Source: Microbacteriaceae bacterium
GTDB taxonomy: Bacteria; Actinomycetota; Actinomycetes; Actinomycetales; Microbacteriaceae
DNA length: 5,296 nt
NCBI GenBank assembly: GCA_025463665.1
Contig: JAODAY010000327.1
Span: 1-5,296 of the forward strand
Direction of reading: 5' to 3'
Below, piece by piece: positions 1 through 4,173 of this stretch. Every line of letters begins with the position of its first letter. Position 1 is the first letter of the stretch. The translations under genes were made by a program, and so were the position numbers. The notes beneath the pieces are model-generated. The model had not been told where the DNA came from and did not search any database. It saw only the letters and a program-made list of their open reading frames with translations.

Positions 1-414
1 CTGTGGGCGATCGGCTCGTCGATCATCATCCTGCTCGCCGCGCTCAAGAACGTGCCGGTCGAGCTCTACGAATCCGCCCGCATCGACGGGGCAGGCTTCT
101 GGCAGCAGACGATGCGCATCACAGTGCCGATGATCAGCTCCACCATCTTCTTCCTGGTGATCATCAACACCATCGCGGGCTTCCAGATGTTCACCGAGGC
201 CTACACAGCTTTCTTCGGTGCGGGCAATACGACCTACAGCAACAACGCGGCCCTGTTCTACGTGATCTACCTCTTTCAGCAGGGCTTCGAGTTTCTCCAC
301 ATGGGCTACGCCTCGGCGATGGCCTGGCTTCTGTTCGTGATCATCACGATCTTCACGGTCGTGCAGTTCGCGCTCTCCCGACGACTCGTCTACTACGAGG
401 GTGACCAGAAATGA
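1..414 (+). CDS. ABC sugar transporter permease, MalF/UgpA type (3' part only)
   Basis: This is the C-terminal 137 residues of an inner-membrane permease of the carbohydrate uptake (CUT1) ABC family; its start lies before the window. A hydrophobic segment (about residues 1-15) leads into the cytoplasmic EAA loop (residues about 21-41), with the signature ESARIDGAGFWQ followed by RITVP. This loop docks the ATPase subunit. Two more membrane segments follow, at about residues 45-64 and 106-128, and the protein ends in a short charged tail. The retained part matches the last third of a MalF-like subunit of about 300 residues. The stop codon overlaps the start of the next permease gene (ATGA at 411-414), so the two are translationally coupled and presumably form the heterodimeric channel. 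The family is clear, but the substrate cannot be told from this fragment. Confidence 0.93.
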   Translation: MWAIGSSIIILLAALKNVPVELYESARIDGAGFWQQTMRITVPMISSTIFFLVIINTIAGFQMFTEAYTAFFGAGNTTYSNNAALFYVIYLFQQGFEFLHMGYASAMAWLLFVIITIFTVVQFALSRRLVYYEGDQK

Positions 415-1349
415 CCACATCTCTCAGCCCGACGGATGCCGCGGCCCGCGCCGCCGCCCCGGGAACCGACGCGTCCTCGGTGATCGATCGGCCGCCGATC
501 CCGCGGCGTCGGCCGACCGTGCGTTCCCGCGTCGCCCGGGTGCTGATCTACGCCGCACTCTCCGCCATCGCCATCGTGTTCACCTACCCGTTCATCTGGC
601 TCGTGAGCGCCTCGTTCAAGCCGCGCAGCGACGTGTTCGACAACCTGCTGGTCCCCAAGAACTTCACGTTCGAGAACTACCTCTTGATCTGGCAAGAAGC
701 GCCGATCGGCGTCTGGCTCGTCAACTCTGGCATCGTCACGAGCCTCGCCGCCATCACTGTGACGATCTCGAGTGCCCTCGTGGCCTGGGGTTTCGCCTAC
801 TTCCGTTTTCGCGGACGCGGGCCGCTGTTCGCGCTCGTCATCGGCACGATGATGTTGCCGGGCGCGGTCACGATGATCCCTACCTTCCTGATCTGGAACG
901 GACTGGGCGCAACGGGCACGCTGTTCCCGCTGTGGGCCGGAAACCTGTTCGGCAGCGCCTTCTACATCTTCCTCTTGCGTCAGTTCTTCCTCAGCCTGCC
1001 CCGCGAGCTGTTCGAGGCGGCGAAGATCGACGGGGCGGGCAACTGGCGCATCTTCTCGCAGGTGGCGATGCCGCTGTGCCGACCGGCGCTCGCCGTGACG
1101 CTGCTGTTCGAACTGCAGGCGGCCTGGACCGACCTCATGCGCCCGCTCATCTACCTGCGCGACACGGAGACGTTCACCGTTCCGCGGGGCCTCAAGTCCC
1201 TCGTCGACCAGTACGGCTCCGGCGGGGAGTGGCACTGGGAGATCATCGTGACGGCGAGCGTGATCACCACAGTGCCGATGATCATCCTGTTCTTCATCGG
1301 TCAAAAGCAGTTCGTTGACGGCATAGCAACGACGGGCTCGAAAGGCTGA
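411..1349 (+). CDS. ABC sugar transporter permease, MalG/UgpE type
   Basis: This complete 312-residue permease is the second channel subunit of a CUT1-type carbohydrate importer. Its N-terminus (residues 1-40) is a cytoplasmic Ala/Pro/Arg-rich extension. A first membrane helix at about 43-66 ends in the typical FTYPFIWLVSASFK. Further helices follow, and the EAA loop at about 199-220 carries EAAKIDGAGNW and a nearby AMP. The last helix is near 280-302. The length is slightly above the usual 270-300 residues because of the N-terminal extension. The start is supported by the ATGA overlap with the upstream permease and by GAGGG at 397-401, nine bases before the ATG. No ATPase gene follows, which is common in actinobacteria where a shared MsmK/UgpC-type ATPase serves several importers; that is inference here. 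The substrate is probably a mono- or oligosaccharide or a glycerol-phosphate-like compound. Confidence 0.95.
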   Translation: MTTSLSPTDAAARAAAPGTDASSVIDRPPIPRRRPTVRSRVARVLIYAALSAIAIVFTYPFIWLVSASFKPRSDVFDNLLVPKNFTFENYLLIWQEAPIGVWLVNSGIVTSLAAITVTISSALVAWGFAYFRFRGRGPLFALVIGTMMLPGAVTMIPTFLIWNGLGATGTLFPLWAGNLFGSAFYIFLLRQFFLSLPRELFEAAKIDGAGNWRIFSQVAMPLCRPALAVTLLFELQAAWTDLMRPLIYLRDTETFTVPRGLKSLVDQYGSGGEWHWEIIVTASVITTVPMIILFFIGQKQFVDGIATTGSKG

Positions 1350-1403
1350 TCGCCCGCCGCCCGGGCCGCGCCGGTACTGGCGGGATATCGGGGACGGGCG
1401 ATC
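1348..1403. terminator. Possible bidirectional terminator between convergent genes
   Basis: A perfect 9-base inverted repeat (GATCGCCCG at 1348-1356, CGGGCGATC at 1395-1403) flanks a 38-base spacer. The spacer holds a competing 6-base stem, CCCGCC (1353-1358) with GGCGGG (1379-1384). It lies in the 71-base gap between the end of the permease gene on the plus strand and the end of a membrane-protein gene on the minus strand, where a terminator serving both would sit. No T-run follows either arm, so it is not a classical intrinsic terminator; GC-rich stems lacking U-tracts are often proposed as actinobacterial terminators. Chance pairing in GC-rich DNA is possible. Confidence 0.35.
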
Positions 1404-1420
1404 GGTGAAACGACCGGGGC

Positions 1421-1828
1421 CTACGCCTCGGGCGGCGACTTCGGCCTGGTGACGCGCGGCGCCTTCTGTGTGACCGCGGTGCTGCCGTGCGGCGTCTCCG
1501 GGACCACGGCGGTGGTCGAGGCATCCGGGGAGGACCCGCTCGGGGGAGCGGCAACGGTGGACGGCGCACCTGCCGCTGCCGGGAGCGTTGCTGCCACGCC
1601 GCCGGGAGCGCCGGGTGCTGGAACCGGGACGCCCCTGCTCGGTCGCTGAGACGCCGGGTTGTGAGCGATATAGAGTTGTGCGGCCTTCGTGCCGATGAGC
1701 AGAAAACGCACCAGTAAAAAGACCAGTGAGACGACGACGGCGAGCGCGATCACGGCGAAGATCCCGAAGATCACTTCGCTGAGGGCGCTCGTCAACCAGC
1801 CGTAGCCCCAGCCGTATCCGTCGCGCAC
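1421..1828 (-). CDS. Small single-pass membrane protein with Pro/Ala-rich tail, unknown function
   Basis: I do not recognise this 135-residue protein. Its N-terminus is rich in Gly, Tyr and Trp (DGYGWGYGW). One long hydrophobic segment follows at about residues 17-46, then a short amphipathic stretch TKAAQLYIAHN (about 47-57). Residues 58-135 are rich in Pro, Ala, Thr, Val and Ser and look disordered, with several basic residues near the end. By the positive-inside rule the R/K residues after the helix suggest a cytoplasmic tail (inference). The start is a GTG three bases after the TAG of the upstream small gene. No good Shine-Dalgarno lies in front of it, so translation is probably coupled. 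Residue 38 is a TTA leucine codon, uncommon in such GC-rich DNA. The hydrophobic core supports a real gene over the antisense frames. Confidence 0.72.
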   Translation of the reverse strand: MRDGYGWGYGWLTSALSEVIFGIFAVIALAVVVSLVFLLVRFLLIGTKAAQLYIAHNPASQRPSRGVPVPAPGAPGGVAATLPAAAGAPSTVAAPPSGSSPDASTTAVVPETPHGSTAVTQKAPRVTRPKSPPEA

Positions 1829-1831
1829 GGT

Positions 1832-2023
1832 CTAGTCTTCGAGGGCTGAGGAGTCGTGGGCCTGCTCGATGACGGTGCCGATCGCGATCGCAAGGGTCGC
1901 ACCCCAGCTGATCCACATGAGGATCAGTCGCCAGTCGCGCGGTCCGTGCCGAGTTGCCTGCACCGTGCCGAAACCGCCGAAGATGGCGCTGATGATGCTT
2001 CCGTTGAAAATGAACTTGCGCAT
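1832..2023 (-). CDS. Small membrane protein, 63 residues, unknown function
   Basis: This very small protein resembles conserved hypothetical membrane proteins of Microbacteriaceae, though I cannot name a family. It starts MRKFIFNG and has a short hydrophobic stretch at about residues 7-20. A polar, basic segment follows with RHGPRDWR (about 25-32). A second hydrophobic helix runs from about 33 to 52, and the C-terminus is acidic. One or two membrane passes are possible. A strong Shine-Dalgarno (AAGGGAGG) sits three bases upstream of the ATG, which fixes the start and argues that the gene is real. It is the first gene of a likely two-gene transcript with the Pro/Ala-rich membrane protein, separated from it by only three bases. 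Confidence 0.75.
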   Translation of the reverse strand: MRKFIFNGSIISAIFGGFGTVQATRHGPRDWRLILMWISWGATLAIAIGTVIEQAHDSSALED

Positions 2024-2026
2024 GAG

Positions 2027-2034
2027 CCTCCCTT
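2027..2034 (-). promoter_or_regulatory. Shine-Dalgarno for the 63-residue membrane protein
   Basis: On the minus strand AAGGGAGG lies three bases before the ATG at 2023-2021. It is the best ribosome-binding site in the window. The spacing from its last G is short, but the AAGG part lies at a more typical distance. It decides the start of the small gene. Confidence 0.7.
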
Positions 2035-2036
2035 AT

Positions 2037-2054
2037 CGGTAGTCCACGCTACCG
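2037..2054. repeat. Inverted repeat upstream of the small membrane-protein pair
   Basis: The six-base arms CGGTAG (2037-2042) and CTACCG (2049-2054) are perfect reverse complements around a six-base spacer. The element lies 13 bases before the start codon at 2023 and overlaps the proposed -10 hexamer. It could be an operator for a dimeric repressor or a small 5' hairpin. The arms are short and chance is not excluded. Confidence 0.35.
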
Positions 2055-2073
2055 GCTGCGCGCCTGTCGGCAA
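2046..2073 (-). promoter_or_regulatory. Possible sigma-70-type promoter for the small membrane-protein pair
   Basis: Reading the minus strand, TTGCCG (2073-2068) and TAGCGT (2051-2046) are separated by 16 bases and resemble -35 and -10 hexamers. A transcript starting near 2039 would leave a leader of about 16 bases that still contains the AAGGGAGG ribosome-binding site. The hexamers are weak matches to consensus. The surrounding gap of 110 bases (2024-2133) otherwise holds only a four-base stem (GCGG/CCGC, 2092-2104), too weak to call a terminator for the hydrolase gene. Confidence 0.3.
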
Positions 2074-2133
2074 CCCACGTTTCGGTGCTTTGCGGGTAAT
2101 CCGCTTCGGGGCGCGTGTGCCGCGTCGTCGAGC

Positions 2134-3003
2134 TCAACTCCGCGAGTGTGCCGCGGCGATCAGCGAGGCGAACGCGGAGTAGGCGCGCTGGAGGGCGTTC
2201 GCCGCGTCATCCGAGGTGCCGACCTCGCGCTGGAAGTCCTGCGGGAGGGTGGGATTGGGGAGAAAGACGACGTCGACGTCGTCTCTCACGAGTCGGGAGG
2301 CGAGCGCGCGACCCTCATCGTAGAGCGGGTCGAATCCCGCGCCCACCAGCACGGTGGGCGGCAACCCGAGGAGGGAGACCGCGCGGGCGCGCTGGCCGGG
2401 CGGCTGGGCCGGCCCGCGCTCGGTGTACTGCCACTCGGGATGGGTCGACTCGGCGGAGCGGCCCATCTCGTGCGGGTTGCCGAACCAGCGGTAGTCGCCG
2501 TTGTTCTCCGCGTCGGGATCCCGCTGGGGATAGAGCAGCAGGAGCGCGTCGAGGGGCAGCTCCGCGCGCACGGTGATCGCCGTGGCGAGCGCGAGATTGG
2601 CGCCGGTGCCGTCGCCGGCCAGGCTCAGGGTGCGGTAGCCGCCGCGGGCCGCGACGCCGCGCACAGCCGCCAGCACGTCGTCGTATGGTGCGGGGAAGGG
2701 ATGCCCGGGCGCTCGCCGGTAGTCGACGAGCAGGAGGCGGGCGCCGAGCTCCGTCGCGAGCAGAGCCACGTCGGCGGCGCACGGGGCGCCGGACGGCTGC
2801 GCGCCGCCGCGCGCGTACACGACGGTATCGAGGTCGGCGTCTGTGTCGGCGTCGACGGGCACGAAGACGCGCAAGCCGATCTGCCGGTCGCCCGCGTCGA
2901 GGCGGTGCTCCGAGACCACGACGCGGGCGAGGGCCACGGAAGCTGCGTCTGCGACGGAGGTGATCGGCTCCGGGGGGAGCGGCGTGGAATCGGGAGAGGT
3001 CAT
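2134..3003 (-). CDS. Alpha/beta-hydrolase of HSL (lipase/esterase) type, catalytic residues lost
   Basis: This 289-residue protein has the fold signature of the hormone-sensitive-lipase family of carboxylesterases. Conserved landmarks are DYRRAPGHPFPAPYDD (from about residue 94), the nucleophile elbow region LAGDGTGANLA (about 128-138) and GFDPLYDEG (about 223-231), all in the expected order and spacing. Active HSL enzymes carry an HGGG oxyanion motif, a GDSAGG elbow and a C-terminal histidine. Here these read RGGA (65-68), GDGTGA (serine replaced by Gly132) and LPQDF (histidine replaced by Gln255); only the acid Asp225 remains. Hydrolysis by the usual mechanism is therefore unlikely. The frame is intact and full length, so it looks like a maintained pseudoenzyme rather than debris. 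The start is uncertain: ATG 3003 gives a family-like N-terminus, while ATG 3030 and GTG 3063 are in frame, and none has a good ribosome-binding site. It lies 81 bases after corA on the same strand and may be co-transcribed. Confidence 0.85.
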   Translation of the reverse strand: MTSPDSTPLPPEPITSVADAASVALARVVVSEHRLDAGDRQIGLRVFVPVDADTDADLDTVVYARGGAQPSGAPCAADVALLATELGARLLLVDYRRAPGHPFPAPYDDVLAAVRGVAARGGYRTLSLAGDGTGANLALATAITVRAELPLDALLLLYPQRDPDAENNGDYRWFGNPHEMGRSAESTHPEWQYTERGPAQPPGQRARAVSLLGLPPTVLVGAGFDPLYDEGRALASRLVRDDVDVVFLPNPTLPQDFQREVGTSDDAANALQRAYSAFASLIAAAHSRS

Positions 3004-3044
3004 GAATCGAAGCCGTTCACGCACGCGCATGGTGGCGTGCACTG

Positions 3045-3059
3045 GGTACCGACCGTACC
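3045..3059. repeat. Short inverted repeat in the corA-hydrolase gap
   Basis: GGTAC (3045-3049) and GTACC (3055-3059) are reverse complements around CGACC. They lie between the end of corA and the chosen start of the hydrolase gene, where an operator or a weak hairpin could sit. An eight-base palindrome, GAGCGCTC, at 3077-3084 directly follows the corA stop. Neither has a T-run, so no terminator is called, and read-through from corA into the hydrolase gene remains possible. Confidence 0.2.
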
Positions 3060-3084
3060 GCACGCGGGCGACTCGGGAGCGCTC

Positions 3085-4053
3085 TCAGAGCCAGTCGCGT
3101 CGCCTGAACGCCGCGAACAGAGTCGCGGAGGCGAGCACGATGAGAACGACCGAGAGCACCGAGCCCCACACCGTGCCGTAGCCGACGAACTGCAGGTTCT
3201 GCCCGAAGAACCCGGTGATCGCCGTGGGAACTGCGATGATGGCCGCCCAGCTCGTGACCTTCTTCATGATGAGGTTCATGCGGTTGCTCTGGATGCTGAG
3301 GTTGGTGTCGAGAATCGTCGCGACCAGGTCCCGCAGCGATTCGGTCCACTCCGTCGCGCGCAGCACGTGGTCGTAGACGTCCTGGAAGTAGGGCACCATC
3401 TCGCGGTCGAGAAACTCGATGTCGCGTCGCATGAGGGTGTTCACCACCTCGCGCATTGGCAGAACGGCCCGGCGCACCGAGACCAGGCTCTTTCGTGTCT
3501 CGAAGGACTGCCGCTGCACCTGGGCGCCGCGCGGCTTGTCGTCGAACAGGTCATCCTCGAGGGTGTCGACCAGGGAGTCGAGGTTCTGCACCGTCTCGAA
3601 GTGGCCGTCGACGATGACGTCGAGAAAGCCCCACAACAGGTACGCCGAGCCGTGCACCGCGAGTTCCTTGTTGTCGATCCAGCGGCGCACGACCGGGTCC
3701 ATCGAGAACTCGGGCGGGTGCACCGTCACGAAGGCGCGATCGGTGATGAATGCCTTGACCTCGACCTTGCGCAACTCACTGGTGTCGAGGTCGAGTTCGA
3801 CGGCGTATGCCGCGAGAAAGAGGTGGGAGTCGTATCGGTCGAGCTTGGGCCGCTGGTGCCCGTGCACGGCGTCTTCGACCGCGAGTTCGTGCAGGCCGAG
3901 CTCGTCGACGATGATGGCGAGATCCTCCTCGGTGGGCGAGGTGAAGTCGATCCACACCGTGGCATCCGGTTGCGCGATGTAGTCGGAAATGTCGGCGGCG
4001 GGAAAGTCGGTCTTTTCGAGAGTGCCGGCGCGATACAGCCGAGTGGTAACCAT
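3085..4053 (-). CDS. corA: CorA-family magnesium/divalent cation channel (GQN variant)
   Basis: This 322-residue membrane protein is a member of the CorA metal-ion channel family, which works as a pentamer importing Mg2+ and sometimes Co2+ or Ni2+. The N-terminal two thirds form the cytoplasmic domain: an acidic, mixed alpha/beta part (residues 1-150) with WIDFTSPTEEDL and HGHQRPKLDRYDSHLFL, then long helices that would line the funnel. Two membrane helices lie at the C-terminus (about 268-283 and 295-316), and the protein ends in the basic tail RRRDWL. The loop motif after the first helix is GQN (284-286) where classical CorA has GMN. The ATG at 4053 gives the usual family length; the same frame is open upstream, antisense to otsA, so the start rests on family length and sequence. 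No Shine-Dalgarno precedes it. It is divergent from otsA. Ion specificity is not established. Confidence 0.92.
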   Translation of the reverse strand: MVTTRLYRAGTLEKTDFPAADISDYIAQPDATVWIDFTSPTEEDLAIIVDELGLHELAVEDAVHGHQRPKLDRYDSHLFLAAYAVELDLDTSELRKVEVKAFITDRAFVTVHPPEFSMDPVVRRWIDNKELAVHGSAYLLWGFLDVIVDGHFETVQNLDSLVDTLEDDLFDDKPRGAQVQRQSFETRKSLVSVRRAVLPMREVVNTLMRRDIEFLDREMVPYFQDVYDHVLRATEWTESLRDLVATILDTNLSIQSNRMNLIMKKVTSWAAIIAVPTAITGFFGQNLQFVGYGTVWGSVLSVVLIVLASATLFAAFRRRDWL

Positions 4054-4059
4054 GGGCCA

Positions 4060-4065
4060 ATCGTA
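4060..4065 (-). promoter_or_regulatory. Possible -10 element giving a leaderless corA transcript
   Basis: On the minus strand TACGAT lies six bases before the corA ATG. A -10 hexamer placed there would start transcription at the A of the start codon, making a leaderless mRNA. That would explain the missing ribosome-binding site. Leaderless mRNAs are frequent in actinobacteria. No convincing -35 hexamer is visible at 16-18 bases upstream. Confidence 0.35.
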
Positions 4066-4086
4066 GATCCGCCCGGATGCCGACCG

Positions 4087-4096
4087 CCGCATGCGG
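4087..4096. repeat. 10-base palindrome in the corA-otsA divergent region
   Basis: CCGCATGCGG is a perfect palindrome 34 bases upstream of the corA start. It falls in the region where a -35 element or an activator or repressor site for corA would lie. No known regulator motif is recognised, and short GC-rich palindromes can occur by chance. Confidence 0.3.
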
Positions 4097-4112
4097 GCTC
4101 GCCGCGCCCTGA

Positions 4113-4118
4113 TATCCT
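4113..4118 (+). promoter_or_regulatory. Possible -10 hexamer for otsA
   Basis: TATCCT matches the TAnnnT core of a -10 element and lies in an unusually AT-rich spot (GATATCC) of an otherwise GC-rich gap. Transcription would begin near 4125, giving a leader of about 49 bases. No good -35 hexamer is seen upstream, so an alternative sigma factor or an activator would be needed if this is real. Confidence 0.25.
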
Positions 4119-4120
4119 GA

Positions 4121-4132
4121 GGCAAGCTTGCC
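4121..4132. repeat. 12-base palindrome overlapping the predicted otsA start site
   Basis: GGCAAGCTTGCC is a perfect 12-base palindrome, three bases after the possible otsA -10 element and centred close to its predicted transcription start. That position suits a repressor operator, or the element may form the base of a leader hairpin. The protein that would bind it is unknown. Confidence 0.4.
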
Positions 4133-4160
4133 GCCGATGGTGTTGCTGCGCAATCCGAAT

Positions 4161-4164
4161 GGAG
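4161..4164 (+). promoter_or_regulatory. Shine-Dalgarno that sets the otsA start
   Basis: GGAG lies nine bases before the ATG at 4174. Another in-frame ATG exists at 4159, but it overlaps this GGAG and has no purine-rich site before it, so 4174 is preferred. The difference is only five residues. Confidence 0.6.
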
Positions 4165-4173
4165 CTCGCGTCG

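Noticed and set aside
3..404. Alternative plus-strand frame over the first permease
   Set aside because: Its translation is rich in His, Arg and Leu with no motif; the +1 frame carries the EAA loop and membrane helices.
485..499. Inverted repeat GATCGG/CCGATC near the start of the second permease
   Set aside because: It lies within codons of the Pro/Arg-rich N-terminal extension, is short and GC-rich, and has no promoter or terminator context.
1449..1717. Plus-strand frames opposite the 135-residue membrane protein
   Set aside because: They are Gly/Ala/Arg-rich without hydrophobic or conserved segments; the minus-strand frame has a proper membrane helix and follows a gene with a good ribosome-binding site.
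393..1916. Minus-strand open frame of 507 codons across the second permease and the small membrane genes
   Set aside because: It is Arg/Asp/Gly-rich low-complexity translation antisense to a clear permease and overlaps the better-supported small genes in another frame.
2265..2284. Perfect 20-base palindrome AGACGACGTCGACGTCGTCT inside the hydrolase gene
   Set aside because: It encodes a run of Asp and Val (DDVDVV). GAC and GTC are reverse complements, so the palindrome follows from codon choice and needs no other explanation.
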